Assembly (NCBI RefSeq): GCF_032854445.1
Contig: NC_088307.1
Coordinates: 994,001-1,058,000 of the forward strand
Length of the DNA: 64,000 nt
Reading direction: 5' to 3'
Source: Liolophura sinensis
Lineage: Eukaryota > Mollusca > Polyplacophora > Chitonida > Chitonidae
A model generated the notes under the pieces. The model made no database searches, was not told where the DNA came from, and worked only from the letters and a program-made list of their open reading frames with translations. How positions within the stretch are numbered: position 1 is the stretch's first letter; every line of letters begins with the position of its first letter. A program made the translations under genes and the position numbers. This document shows positions 30,401 to 36,934 of this stretch, piece after piece.

Positions 30401-32931
30401 AAAGAATAACATAATAAATAATTGATTCGTGTTCTTATGCAGGACTGTTTCGCTTGCGGGACGACGGTCGGCTTTCTGGGTAGATGATTGTCATCAGAAT
30501 AAAGAAGAAACCACCGCCCCTCACCATGTCTGTCCTAAGTGAAGGCCGCTTCGGGATCAGCAACCTCCTGTGGAAAGGAGGCATTTTCACCATCATGCTT
30601 TTCTGGCCAGGACATCAACGCTAAACATCTTCATACCAAACATCAAACCTAAATACCATCAACCTGGACATCAACACTAAACATTTTAATCCTGGACATG
30701 AACGCTAAATACCATCACCGTGGACATCAACGCTGAGCATCTTTATCCTGGACATTAACGCTCAATACCATCACCTTGGTCATCAACGCTACTCATCTTT
30801 ATCCTGAACATCAACGCTACACACCATTATCCCGGACATCAATGCTAAATACCATCATCCTGGACATCAATGCCAAATATCATCGTTCCTGACACCAATG
30901 CTAAATATCATCATCTTGGACATCGATGCTAAATTTTATCTTCCTGGACATCAATGCTAAATGCCATCATCCTGGATATTCACGCTAATTTCCATCATGC
31001 TGGACATCAGCGCTAAATATCATCATCCTGGACATTAACGCTAAATATCTTAGTCCTTGACGTCCACGCTAAATAGCATCAAGGTGGATATCTACATGTC
31101 ATCGCCCTGAACACTGAAGCTACCTACGATCATCCCGGACATCAACGTTAAATACCACCATCCTGGACATCAATGCTTAATATCATCGTTCTGGACATGA
31201 ACGCTAAATACCATCACCGTGGACATCAATGCTAAACATCTTTATCCTGGACATCAACGCTAAATACCATCAACCTGGATATCAACGCTAAGCATCTTTA
31301 TCCTGGACATCAACGCTAAGTACCATCACCGTGGACATCAACAATAAACATCTTTATCCCTGACATCAAGTCTAAATGTCATCGTCATGAACATTGAAGC
31401 TAAATACCATGAATCAATGCTAAATATCATCGTTCCTGACACCAAGGCTAAGTATCATCATCTTGGACATCAATGCTAAATGCCATTATCCAGGATAGCA
31501 ATGCTAAATGCCATCATCCTGGATATTAACGCTAATTATCATCATGCTGGACATTAACGTAATCATGATCATCATGGATATCGACAATATATCCCATCGT
31601 CATGGAAATCGACGCGAACTATTATCATCCGAAGCATTAACGCTAACTATTTTTATCCTGGACATCAATGGTAAATATCATTGTCGTGGATATCAGTGCT
31701 AAATACCATCATCCTGTCCATCAACGCTAAATATCATCGTCCTGGACATCAACGGTAAATATCATCAGGCTGGACATCAAGGCTAAATGTCATCGCCCTG
31801 AACGCTAAATATCATTGCCCTAGACATCAACGCTAAATATCATCGCTTGGGACATTAACGCTAACTACCATCATCCTGGACATCAACACTGAATGCCATC
31901 GTCTTGGACATCAACGTTAAATATGATCGTCCTAGGCACCAACGCTAAATTTCATCGTTCTGGACACCAATTGTCAATTATAATTGTCCTAGACATTAAC
32001 GCTCAATATCATCGCCCTGAGCATTGAAGCTGAATACCATCATCCTGGACATTAACGCTAACTATCATCATCCTGGACATCAACGCTAAAATATCATTTA
32101 TTTATTTATTCATGTGATTGGTGTTTTACGCAGCACTCAAGAATATTTCACTTATACGATGACGGCCAGTATTATAGTGGGAGGAAACCGTGCAAGCCCC
32201 GAGGAAACCCACGACCATCAGCAGGTTACTGACAGACCTTCCCACTTACGGCCGGAGAGGAAGCCAGAATGAGCTGGACTTGAACTCACAGCGACCGCAT
32301 TGGCCGCCAGGTCATTGAGCTACGCTAGTGCGCTAACCAAATAAGCCACGCCCCCCCCCCCCTCCATCCTAAAATAAATATCATCGTCCTTCACATCAAC
32401 GCTAAATAGCATCAAGATGGACATCAAGGCTAAATGTCATCGTCCTGAACATTGAAGCTAAGTACCATCAGCCCGGTTATCAACGCTAAATACCATCATC
32501 CTGGATATCAATGCTAAACATCATCGTTCCGGACACCAACGATACATATCATCAAGGTGGACATCAACCCTTAATGCCATCATCCTGGATATCAACGCTA
32601 AATATCGTTCCGGACATCAACAATCATGCTGGATGTCAACCCTAAATGTCATCGTCCTTCACATTGCCTTCTCATCTCTACCAATGCAAATCGTAACTAA
32701 ACAAATATCGCTGGAATGAGGTCTTTGCTTTGTGACATGTGGTCAAAATACCACTAAGCTTAATAAAAATAACTTCTCCATGAACGACCTGTGATCTTTA
32801 AGTTGCTAAACAGAAGGTATATCTACTCACTCCCATACACTATGAGGAGTATGCGGATGTGTGTCGGCTCCAACGATGCTGAGTTGTCAAGTCGACGCAT
32901 CTTGCTGTGGTAATGTGATTTTGTGCGCTAT
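1..32931 (-). CDS. Large cadherin-repeat gene, 5' part (17 exons seen, 3' end outside window)
   Basis: This is the overall span of a calcium-dependent adhesion protein of the cadherin superfamily, read on the minus strand. Exons were joined by eye using GT-AG sites and agreeing phases: 32931-32831, 29590-28962, 28241-28070, 26496-26273, 24883-24689, 22365-22254, 21754-21126, 18319-18148, 15991-15768, 10650-10455, 9602-9491, 8312-7681, 7250-7082, 6490-6267, 5711-5523, 4858-4759 and 417 to the edge. About 1490 codons are present: a signal peptide followed by about 13 EC repeats with DxD, LDRE, A.D.G.P and DVNDNPP motifs. No transmembrane or cytoplasmic part is seen; these should lie beyond base 1. 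Large extracellular EC arrays are typical of Fat, Dachsous and cadherin-23-like proteins, but the subfamily cannot be named from this part. Two exons have frame breaks, so the copy may be damaged or the assembly may contain indel errors. Confidence 0.85.
612..2075. repeat. Minisatellite, 39-bp unit, about 37 copies
   Basis: The unit contains gattggacaggtaaaagtta and actattccaaataaat. The first six copies (621-855) are almost identical; later ones diverge and include poly-C and poly-A runs (1560-1572, 1624-1634). It lies in the cadherin intron before exon 17. Because 39 is divisible by three, the homogeneous part gives a short spurious open frame. Confidence 0.95.
2262..4801. repeat. Exon/donor-derived minisatellite, 52-bp unit, about 49 copies
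   Basis: On the minus strand each unit reads gtgtccctgctaacacc, ttcgtcaccaggacaaacaa, CAG|GTAAGCATCAA. The right-most unit is the 3' end of cadherin exon 16 with its splice donor. Most units keep an intact CAG|GTAAGC junction. A block at 3510-3660 is repeated at 3690-3850, showing multi-unit duplication. Confidence 0.95.
4759..4858 (-). CDS. Cadherin exon 16: end of EC (module 3, exon e)
   Basis: This 100-nt exon starts after ACTTACAG and encodes FTVWAINPDKPSLNASMNVN, then VSLLTPSSPGQTT, ending G|GTAAGC in phase 1. It is twelve bases shorter than exons 6 and 11. Its last ~40 bases plus the donor are repeated about 49 times immediately downstream, so which donor is used cannot be decided from sequence. 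Confidence 0.7.
5033..5216 (-). mobile_element. tRNA-derived SINE, 5'-truncated
   Basis: It contains accccgtactcaagaatatt, acgacggcggccaggactat and ttggacttggaatcacagcg. The tRNA-like head is missing. It lies in the intron between cadherin exons 15 and 16. The next 200 bases include ggattcgaacacc, a possible B box of another SINE (low confidence). Confidence 0.85.
5523..5711 (-). CDS. Cadherin exon 15: middle of EC with Cys-rich insert (module 3, exon d)
   Basis: This 189-nt exon is in phase 0 at both ends. It encodes NYYSNVTLRIPLASDPDVGD, TIHYSISKNAMDVFHIDP, LTGVITTREG and three cysteines with the CX3CX5C spacing of exon 5 (GCNDSCDRSQDCHLIM). The donor is ATG|GTGGGT. Confidence 0.82.
6267..6490 (-). 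CDS. Cadherin exon 14: half EC and linker (module 3, exon c)
   Basis: This 224-nt exon encodes DFFSIDSTSGVVTLTKRFDR, VVMVSDSGKPPP, the linker RVTDINDNVPVFPVDVYN and LKMSQ. The acceptor is TTGCAG and the donor GTAAAG. Unlike its paralogues, exons 4 and 9, it has no exon-derived array downstream. Confidence 0.87.
7082..7250 (-). CDS. Cadherin exon 13: linker and half EC (module 3, exon b)
   Basis: This 169-nt exon is one codon shorter than exons 3 and 8, with the same phases. It encodes VMLERTNNHDPVFMKDMYN, VTVEEEVSGVTMVTV and SAQDADVPRQTLRYYIQ. The acceptor is GGTTTCAG and the donor GTGAGT. Confidence 0.82.
7681..8312 (-). CDS. Cadherin exon 12: two EC repeats (module 3, exon a)
   Basis: This 632-nt exon is one codon longer than exons 2 and 7. 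It encodes LADCSTASSPNVHPPKF, an EC with SASDADSGLSGKVVYTV, FENPSERRIC and ATDLGVPPMSAT, the linker TNLNDNPPVF, and an EC with EHGDPVDTI, TDEDG and RVTDGTFDDNATVT. The acceptor is TTTTACAG and the donor ACA|GTAAGT. Confidence 0.88.
8375..8585. repeat. Minisatellite, 17-bp unit, about 12 copies
   Basis: The unit is close to cccctagtatacacgta. It lies in the cadherin intron between exons 11 and 12 and is partly degenerate. A short AT run follows at 8653-8668. Confidence 0.9.
9491..9602 (-). CDS. Cadherin exon 11: end of EC (module 2, exon e)
   Basis: This 112-nt exon has the length and phases of exon 6. It encodes LRVRAFNPNMPSRNEVLDIN, then MALLRPGDDGSSIQDVL. The acceptor is ATCAACAG and the donor C|GTAAGT. 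It was placed by position and phase; its sequence diverges from exon 6. Confidence 0.72.
9940..10062 (+). mobile_element. tRNA-derived SINE, degenerate 3' fragment
   Basis: It shows gtctggtttcctgc, gaaatattcttgagcatggc and gtaaaaccccaaatcaataa followed by aaataaataaat. The rest is too diverged to align by eye. Confidence 0.6.
10222..10356. mobile_element. MITE-like inverted repeat, about 135 bp
   Basis: The left arm (tgagaagtcccatatttgac, then gtttcagtat..acaaaatttta) is the imperfect reverse complement of the right arm over about 50 bp, ending at tgacttctca. The centre is about 30 bp. No open frame and no clear target-site duplication is seen, so assignment to a DNA-transposon family is inference. 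Confidence 0.6.
10455..10650 (-). pseudogene. Cadherin exon 10: middle of EC, one-base frameshift (module 2, exon d)
   Basis: This is the counterpart of exon 5 but 196 nt long instead of 195. The translation follows the paralogue through GENARIEYELISS, AFRLDKDTSEITTVAD and then leaves frame at an extra base near 10494-10497. The CX3CX5C motif is still visible in the next frame. The acceptor (CAAAAAG) is weaker than in exon 5 and the donor is AAAG|GTCAGT. It is either a damaged exon or a consensus indel error. Confidence 0.7.
10863..15085. repeat. Very large minisatellite, 36-bp unit, about 117 copies
   Basis: The unit is tattatgctatatgctgcag followed by tgttttatacagagtg. Variants (tattctgcag, taggaggcag, tgttgcaattt) recur in the same order about 2.0 kb apart, giving a higher-order repeat: blocks near 11350-11400 and 13360-13410 lie 2011 bp apart, and blocks near 12400-12530 and 14350-14480 lie 1953 bp apart. 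All three plus-strand frames lack stops in the consensus, producing open frames up to about 1070 codons that are almost certainly not genes. It lies in the intron between cadherin exons 9 and 10. Confidence 0.97.
15300..15790. repeat. Exon/donor-derived minisatellite, 41-bp unit, about 12 copies
   Basis: On the minus strand the unit reads tcctacaacctcctgttacc, then acaggtaccgtac and a short spacer with actactcc. The source is the last 24 bases of cadherin exon 9 (SYNLLLPQ) plus its CAG|GTACCG donor. The donor is kept in some copies and changed to CAA|AAA or CAT|GTA in others. Confidence 0.92.
15768..15991 (-). CDS. Cadherin exon 9: half EC and linker (module 2, exon c)
   Basis: This 224-nt exon encodes ISINPTSGTVTLVAPLDREG, AVDDGNPGPVMTGTATL, TVTDVNDNPPRYD and SYNLLLPQ, with donor CAG|GTACCG. 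It closely resembles exon 4. A 41-bp array derived from its final bases lies immediately downstream. Confidence 0.88.
16082..16287 (-). mobile_element. Second tRNA-derived SINE family, copy 1
   Basis: The right end ctctaaccattaggccacc is, in reverse complement, a tRNA A-box-like head (ggtggcctaatggttagag). The body shares tggcaagtccatgccgc, gccgaagacacca and tactgacatcgggccagc with copies at 50023 and 58493. A fragment of the same body in the opposite orientation (tgcttggcgcccagcac) lies at about 16340-16500. Confidence 0.7.
16519..16668. repeat. 18-bp minisatellite, left part
   Basis: The unit is catccaatgatagttaca. The array is interrupted by a SINE and continues at 16941. It lies in the cadherin intron between exons 8 and 9. 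Confidence 0.93.
16669..16940 (-). mobile_element. tRNA-derived SINE, full length, inserted in the 18-bp array
   Basis: On the minus strand it starts ggggcctccgtggctcagtt, has an A box at ggctcagttggttagcgcgc, a B box at gagttcaagtcc and a body ending gtaaaacaccaatc with an oligo(A) tail (poly-T 16669-16688). The sequence ccaatgata flanks both sides, but because the host is a repeat this does not prove a target-site duplication. This copy serves as the reference for the other fragments. Confidence 0.9.
16941..17440. repeat. 18-bp minisatellite, right part, about 28 copies
   Basis: This continues the same unit as 16519-16668. Copies often alternate agttacac and agtcacac, so the true period is partly 36 bp. 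Degeneration increases towards 17440. Both strands stay open over long stretches as an artefact of the unit length. Confidence 0.94.
18148..18319 (-). CDS. Cadherin exon 8: linker and half EC (module 2, exon b)
   Basis: This 172-nt exon runs from CAACACAG to CTAG|GTATGT. It encodes VKVEDKNRYPPVFDVPVYN, VTVEENRSGVGLVTV and RATDNREVPHQQVTYLLG. It has the same length and phase as exon 3 and high similarity to it. Confidence 0.84.
18400..20225. repeat. Minisatellite, 33-bp unit, about 54 copies, with 690-bp higher-order repeat
   Basis: The unit is gggtatccttaacgtggaga followed by cttgtttactgta. A multi-unit block starting near 18831 (atgcttgacgtgaacac) recurs at 19521, 690 bp later, nearly unchanged for over 200 bp. 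It lies in the cadherin intron between exons 7 and 8. Confidence 0.95.
20300..20425 (+). mobile_element. tRNA-derived SINE, 3' fragment
   Basis: It carries the tail half only: gtgggtttcacccgggttct, ctcggtttcc, taatgctggccgcc and ggcgtaaaacaataatcaaataaataaa. It abuts an oppositely oriented copy. Confidence 0.8.
20428..20655 (-). mobile_element. tRNA-derived SINE, diverged copy
   Basis: The sequence gattggagtttttactccg starts the tail and acgacggccgccaacattat follows. The head is degraded (gctaaccactcagacggcc). With the plus-strand fragment just to the left it forms a tail-to-tail pair. Confidence 0.75.
20826..21032 (-). mobile_element. tRNA-derived SINE, diverged copy
   Basis: It contains gtactcaagaatatttcaca, acggcggccagcaatatggt, gattgctggcagacc and agctggatttgaactca. 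It lacks the extreme 3' end and most of the A box. It lies in the intron just upstream of cadherin exon 7's donor side. Confidence 0.82.
21126..21754 (-). CDS. Cadherin exon 7: two EC repeats (module 2, exon a)
   Basis: This 629-nt exon has the same length and phases as exon 2. It encodes GLVDCSQAPLPNNYDPSF, a first EC with SASDPDRGQSGIVTYNL, FENPSERRIC and ATDLGTPPRSAT, the linker NINDNRPEF, and a second EC with KEGDPPGTSV, ASDKDDD and TTGEITVAK. The donor is ACA|GTGAGT. Confidence 0.88.
22254..22365 (-). CDS. Cadherin exon 6: end of EC4 (module 1, exon e)
   Basis: This 112-nt exon starts after TTTGTTTCTAG and ends TCTG|GTAAGT, phase 0 in and phase 1 out. It encodes IIVYAKDPTNTAMNDSLVV, then NVILTPPGFTGNNVPGVS. 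The first part matches the last strand of an EC repeat; the rest replaces the usual DxNDN linker. Confidence 0.75.
22434..22605 (-). mobile_element. tRNA-derived SINE, 5'-truncated
   Basis: A ttatttattttattggtatt tail leads into acgccgtactcaagaatatt and ends at gaggaagccagcatta. The head is absent. It lies in the cadherin intron between exons 5 and 6. Confidence 0.85.
22848..22998 (+). mobile_element. tRNA-derived SINE, degenerate 3' fragment
   Basis: The sequence includes gtcgtgggtttcccggactc, atttcctcccacaataatgc and gtataagcaaaatattcttc. It is old and diverged. Confidence 0.65.
23085..24288. repeat. Minisatellite, 28-bp unit, about 42 copies
   Basis: The unit is aacaccagaatggaaacatc followed by agaatatc. 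Several copies lack part of the unit, giving 14-bp steps. The array ends at a SINE head at 24291. It lies in the intron between cadherin exons 5 and 6. Confidence 0.95.
24291..24412 (+). mobile_element. tRNA-derived SINE, 5' (tRNA-like) part only
   Basis: It begins ttccgtggctcagttggtta with A box, and the B box is cagttcaagtcc. It stops after cgtacgtgggaa. Loss of the 3' half is unusual for reverse-transcribed SINEs, which usually lose the 5' end. It is not a functional tRNA: the acceptor stem and anticodon arm do not close. Confidence 0.82.
24503..24612 (-). mobile_element. tRNA-derived SINE, degenerate middle fragment
   Basis: Recognisable parts are ggaggccaggactatggg, accgcgcagagccagg, cacgactatcggcaggtttg and cccacgtacgaccgga. 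It ends against cadherin exon 5's donor side. Confidence 0.6.
24689..24883 (-). CDS. Cadherin exon 5: middle of EC4 with Cys-rich insert (module 1, exon d)
   Basis: This 195-nt exon is in phase 0 at both ends. It encodes TYTSGQRYTLPTATDLDIGE, then ARIEYELISAGSEAFRLDK and a segment with three cysteines spaced CX3CX5C (DCGDDCVKTVSCFSQK). The donor is AAG|GTTAGA. It is nearly identical to exon 10, which carries one extra base. Confidence 0.82.
25445..26272. repeat. Exon/donor-derived minisatellite, 41-bp class unit, about 20 copies
   Basis: Units contain gagtaggttgtaggagtagt, gtagtacggtac and ctgtggtaa. On the minus strand they repeat the exon 4 ending (YSLLLPQ) and the GTAC donor. Unit length is less regular than at 15300, with 25-30-bp partial units near 25690-25750. 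It occupies the intron paralogous to the one holding the 15300 array. Confidence 0.9.
26273..26496 (-). CDS. Cadherin exon 4: second half of EC3, start of EC4 (module 1, exon c)
   Basis: This 224-nt exon encodes IHQKSGAITLMAPLDREGP, ANDDGNPGPVMTGTATL, the canonical linker VADVNDNPPRYD and AYSLLLPQ. The donor follows as CAG|GTACAG. Its last bases and donor are the apparent source of the 41-bp array that begins directly downstream. Confidence 0.88.
26750..26873 (-). mobile_element. tRNA-derived SINE, 5'-truncated
   Basis: The sequence tgatttatttgattggtgtt begins the tail, then acgacggcggcaagcattct and cccacgaccatccgcaggct. It stops there. It lies in the cadherin intron between exons 3 and 4. 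Confidence 0.82.
26876..28069. other. Intron sequence without recognised features
   Basis: This is intron between cadherin exons 3 and 4. A cytosine run lies at about 27149-27174. Nothing else was recognised on either strand. Confidence 0.6.
28070..28241 (-). CDS. Cadherin exon 3: EC2/EC3 linker and first half of EC3 (module 1, exon b)
   Basis: This 172-nt exon runs from a TGTAACAG acceptor to a GTACGA donor. It encodes the linker VDRNHFPPEF and the EC3 start VYNVTVEENISGAELVTV followed by ATDDREEPRQEITYSLG. Exons 8 and 13 are close paralogues, sharing YNVTVEE. Confidence 0.85.
28455..28735. repeat. Degenerate tandem repeat, about 84-bp unit, 3-4 copies
   Basis: The words tattcgggactatgttgtag, tatgtgttgtatttacg and caattggtcaaacattgtag recur. 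It lies in the intron between cadherin exons 2 and 3. Confidence 0.75.
28962..29590 (-). CDS. Cadherin exon 2: EC1 and most of EC2 (module 1, exon a)
   Basis: This 629-nt exon starts after TTGTTTCAG and ends at a GTAAGT donor, phase 1 in and phase 0 out. It encodes the mature N-terminus (ALVFTKQLYEV), EC1 with DADTG and ATDQAQP, the linker DVNDHRPKW, and EC2 with GDPPNKSV, DGDRD and STGEITTTK. The last residues (APVL) continue into exon 3. It aligns with exons 7, 12 and 17. Confidence 0.85.
29785..30383. repeat. Minisatellite, 23-bp unit, about 26 copies
   Basis: The unit is tgcatgagatctatgtcatt plus ttc, with unusually low divergence. Each unit carries the palindrome agatct. It lies in the cadherin intron between the signal-peptide exon and exon 2. 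Confidence 0.96.
30610..32094. repeat. Degenerate minisatellite, 28-bp unit, about 52 copies
   Basis: The unit is catcctggacatcaacgcta followed by aatatcat, with many substitutions. A SINE interrupts it and it continues to 32665. It is in the intron between cadherin exons 1 and 2. Confidence 0.92.
32095..32362 (-). mobile_element. tRNA-derived SINE, near full length, inserted in the 28-bp array
   Basis: It runs from ttatttatttattcatgtga (A-rich tail on the minus strand) through gcactcaagaatatttcact and agctggacttgaactcacag to gcgctaaccaaataagccac and a C run. The repeat array resumes on the other side. Confidence 0.9.
32363..32665. repeat. 28-bp minisatellite, continuation
   Basis: The same catcctggacatcaacgcta unit as 30610-32094, about ten degenerate copies, ends close to the signal-peptide exon. 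Confidence 0.88.
32831..32931 (-). CDS. Cadherin exon 1: start codon and signal peptide
   Basis: A polypyrimidine tract ending in CAG is followed by a short 5' untranslated stretch, ATG at 32898-32900, and 23 codons ending in phase 1 at a GTGAGT donor. Joined to exon 2, the reading continues through a hydrophobic core (IRILLIVYG then TLLLAQGTSC), which looks like a signal peptide split by an intron. The acceptor before the ATG implies at least one upstream non-coding exon that was not found. Coding bases are 32831-32900. The phase match to exon 2 supports the call. Confidence 0.7.
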
Positions 32932-33039
32932 CTGAAAAAAAGAAAATAGATACTTTGGCTAATTTGTTACATGAATGACTGAGTATTATAATTATCAACA
33001 GTTCACTGATTGATGTAATTAATCAGAGTGGAGTGTAAT

Positions 33040-34375
33040 GTTATCAGGTCAATATGTACAGGTGTGCCTTGTTGGTGACCGGACAGGTAGATCGACAGTA
33101 GTCCGTTTGTGCGTGCTTCAGAACAGGTGTGCATTGTTGATGACCGGAAGGTGGATTGACAGTAGTCCGTTTGTGTGTGCTTCACAGCAGGTGTGCCTTG
33201 TTGGTGACCGGATAAGTGGATTAATACTTTTCCGTTTATGTGTGCATGAGAACAGGTGTGCCTTGTTGGTGACCGGACAGGTAGGTCGACAGTAGTCCGT
33301 TTGTGCGTGCTTCAGAACAGGTGTGCATTGTTGATGACCGGAAGGTGGATTGACAGTAGTCCGTTTATGTGTGCTTCAGAACAGGTGTGCCTTGTTGTTG
33401 ACCGGAAGGTGGATTGACAGTAGTCCGTTTATGTGTGCTTCAGAACAGGTGTGCATTATTGCTGACCGGACAGGTGGATTGACAGTAGTCCGTTTGTTTG
33501 TGCTTCAGAACAGGTGTGCATTGTTGATGACCGGAAGGTGGATTGACAGTAGTCCGTTTATGTGTGCTTCAGAACGGGTGTGCTTTGTTGGTGACCGGAG
33601 GGTGGATTGACAGCAGTCCGTTAGTGTGTGCTTCAGAACAGGCGTGCCTTGTTGGTGACTGGATAGGTGGATTGACAGTAGTCCGTTTGTGCGTGCTTCA
33701 GAACAGGTGTGCATTGTTGGTGACTGGACAGGTGGACTGACAGTAGTTCGTTTATTTGTGCTTCAGAACAGGTGTGCATTGTTGATGACCGGACAGGTGG
33801 ATTGACAGTAGTCCGTTTATGTATGCTTCAGAACAGGTGTGCCTTGTTGTTGACCGGACAGGTGGGTTGACAATAGTCCGTTTATGTGTGCTTCAGAACG
33901 GGTGTACATATTTAATGACCGGACAGGTGGATTGACACTAGTCCGTTTGTGTGTGCTTCAGAACAGGTGTGCCTTGTTGTTGACCGGAAGGTGGATTGAC
34001 AGTAGTCCGTTTATGTGTGCTTCAGAACAGGAGTGCATTGTTGATGACCGGAGAGGTGGATTGACAGTAGTCCGTTTGTGTGTGCTTCCTAGCAGGTGTG
34101 CCTTGTTCGTGACCGGATAAGTGGATTAATACTTTTCCGTTTATGTGTGCATGAGAACAGGTGTGCCTTGTTGGTGACCGGACAGGTAGATTGACAGTAG
34201 TCCGTTTGTGTGTGCTTCACAACATGTGTGCATTGTTGATGACCGGACAGGTGGATTGACAGTAGTCCGTTTGTGCGTGCTTCAGAACAGGTGTGCATTG
34301 TTGGTGACTGGACAGGTGGACTGACAGTAGTCCGTTTGTGTGTGCTTCACAACAGGTGGGCCTTGTTGGTGACAG
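33040..34375. repeat. Minisatellite, 64-66-bp unit, about 20 copies
   Basis: The unit contains gtgtgccttgttggtgaccg, gacaggtggattgacagtag and tccgtttgtgtgtgcttcag. Copies alternate between two main variants (gccttgttggtg and gcattgttgatg). It lies upstream of the cadherin start codon. Confidence 0.95.
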
Positions 34376-34379
34376 GACA

Positions 34380-35555
34380 GCGCTTTACAGATTGTCGGGG
34401 ATAAGTGAGCATCAGCATAAAACCATTGAAAACTGTCAGAAAATACTTTTCCTGATTTAATAAAACTTTTTTCACAAGATTGAATGCTGAGACTGGAAGG
34501 TCAGCTGTATGTATCGCATCAAAATCATATATCGTTAGTGACGTCACACAACCTTTTTACACCTTTTTCAATCTGAATAAAAGTCTTGAGATGCATTTAA
34601 TGTGTGTTTGCGCATGAACACTCTAATGTAACAATAAATGCTTATTTTACAGGGCCAGAGAAAATTCGGACATGACATACATGATCAATATTTTCAAAAA
34701 TCCCACTTTTATACAGTGAAAAAAATCCTCAGAAATTAATTCAGTAGAAAACAAAGTGAATCTTTGAAGTTTTGGTTTTGATCTGTTAAAATACATTCCA
34801 GATATATCCGTGCATCGACATTTTTATGCTTTTCCTACCCAAACATACCTGTCAAGTATTTGTACTAAAATTTAGTGAACATTGGCTGGTATGAGGTAAT
34901 GGTGTAAAGAGGTGTGTGACAAAGAAGAGCATTGTTAAAGACCGCTGAGCACAGAAGTGTCAGGCTCAATGAGTTTCTATGACCGCCATGGAAATATTAT
35001 ATTTGTGAAGGAAGAAAGCCCTTGTGACTGGTGACTGGTTCTTGGCTTAGGAGTGGAGCAGTGAAAACCACTCAAACAGACTAACATAACCATCATGGCA
35101 TACCACAGCGGACTATTTGCTTTCGAGGTGCAGATTATAAATAAACCACGTTACATGGTTCCATGGTTATTTACTTTCTCAGTCTTAGGAATTTTTTAGT
35201 TCAACGGTTTGTCTGTTTTTTATTATGCCCTGAATACGCTATTGGTCTACAGGTCTATCAAGTTTTAAAACAAGTCTACAGGATTTTATTATGATTTTAA
35301 TAAGTTATACACGTCTATGAGGTATAAAAGCAAATCTACAATATTTGTTCCCACGTACCACGTTTAAACTATGTATACGGTATATATATAGTAAATAGAA
35401 AGATGAAATATATTTTGTTTTAGGTGACACGATCACACAACATACAACACACCATGAAAACCCCGACATTTTTATACACTGACCCTAAACCTTAGAAAAT
35501 ACATACGAGGCACAGTCACAACATTACCATCAAAAGTGCCATTATAATAGCAGTC
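34380..35555. other. No feature recognised
   Basis: This AT-rich sequence has no convincing open frame and no repeat beyond short simple runs. It could be promoter or first-intron sequence of the cadherin gene; nothing specific shows this. Confidence 0.5.
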
Positions 35556-35559
35556 ACAA

Positions 35560-36435
35560 TGAGACAGATACATACACTGACACATGCCAACACGGTAACA
35601 CACAAACACAGTCACCAAATGACAGATACATACACTGACACATGCCAACACGGTAACACACAAACACAGTCACCATGTGAAAGATACATACACTGACACA
35701 TGCCAACACGGTAACACACAAACACAGTCACCAAGTCAGAGATTCATAGCCTGACACGTGCCAAGACGATAATACACAAACACAGTCACCGTGTGAGAGA
35801 TTCATAGCCTGGCACGTGCCAAGACGGTAACACTCAAACACAGTCACCATGTAAGAGATTCATAGCCTGACACGTGCCAAGACGGTAACACACTAACACA
35901 GTCACCAAATGACAGATACATACACTGACACATGCCAACACGGTAACACACAAACGGTGCCAAGACGGTAACACACTAACACAGTCACCAAGTGACAGAT
36001 ACATATACTGACACATGCCAACACGGTAACACACAAACACAGTCACCATGTGAGAGATTCATAGCCTGACACGTGCCAACACGGTAACACTCAAACACAG
36101 TCACAATGTGAGAGATTCATAGCCTGACACACAAACACAGTCACCAAGTGACAGATACATACACTGACACGTGCCAACACGGTAACACACAAACACAGTC
36201 ACCATGTGAAAGATTCATAGCCTGACACGTGCCAACACGGTAACACACAAACACAGTCACCATGTGAGAGATTCAAAGCCTGACACATGCCAACACGGTA
36301 ACACACAAACACAGTCACCAAGTGAGAGATTTATACCCTAACACGTGCAAATACGGTAACACACAAAAACAGTTACGAAGGTAATTCATAATCTAAGACA
36401 AGTGGCAAAACGGTAACACGCTAACATAGTCACAA
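35560..36435. repeat. Minisatellite, 58-bp unit, about 15 copies
   Basis: The unit contains acacacaaacacagtcacca, tgtgagagattcatagcctg and acacgtgccaacacggta. Two subtypes differ in the middle (gacagatacatacactg versus gagagattcatagcctg). Partial units occur at 35950 and 36125. Confidence 0.94.
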
Positions 36436-36462
36436 CGAGAAAGTTTCATACCCTAACAGGGG

Positions 36463-36561
36463 CCCCCGTGGATCAGTTGGTTAGCGCGCTAACGCAGCAT
36501 AATGACACAGCAACCTCTCACCAATGTGGTCGCTGTGAGTTCAAGTATAGCTCATGCTGGC
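36463..36561 (+). mobile_element. tRNA-derived SINE, 5' part only
   Basis: It contains cccccgtggatcagttggtt (A box) and gtgagttcaagtatagctca (damaged B box) and stops at catgctgg, where a 124-bp tandem repeat begins. Like the copy at 24291 it has lost its 3' half. Confidence 0.8.
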
Positions 36562-36932
36562 ACGCACACATCATGGTACACTCTCGCTGTAACGCTTTCA
36601 TACAATCACCCAGTGACACACTCTGTGCGCTTTTCCTCACAACTTGTGGATAGATTTGCAACTGTTCATACAGTTACTGCACGACACGCACACATCATGG
36701 TACACTCTCGCTGTAACGCTTTCATACAATCACCCAGTGACACACTCTGTGCGCTTTTCCCCACAACTTGTGGATAGATTTGCAACTGTTCATACACTTA
36801 CTGCATGGCACGCACACATCATGGTACACTCCCGCAGTATTGCTTTCATACACTCACACAGTGACACACTCTGTACACTGTTTCCCACAACTTGTGGATA
36901 GATTTGCAACTGTTCATACACTTACATGCAGC
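36561..36932. repeat. Tandem repeat, 124-bp unit, three copies
   Basis: Copies start at 36561, 36685 and 36809 (cacgcacacatcatggtaca). The third is more diverged. The first unit begins exactly at the broken end of the SINE. Confidence 0.92.
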
Positions 36933-36934
36933 TC

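Noticed and set aside
33003-34298. Short open frames on both strands in the 65-bp array
   Set aside because: They are by-products of the repeat unit; composition and order follow the array exactly.
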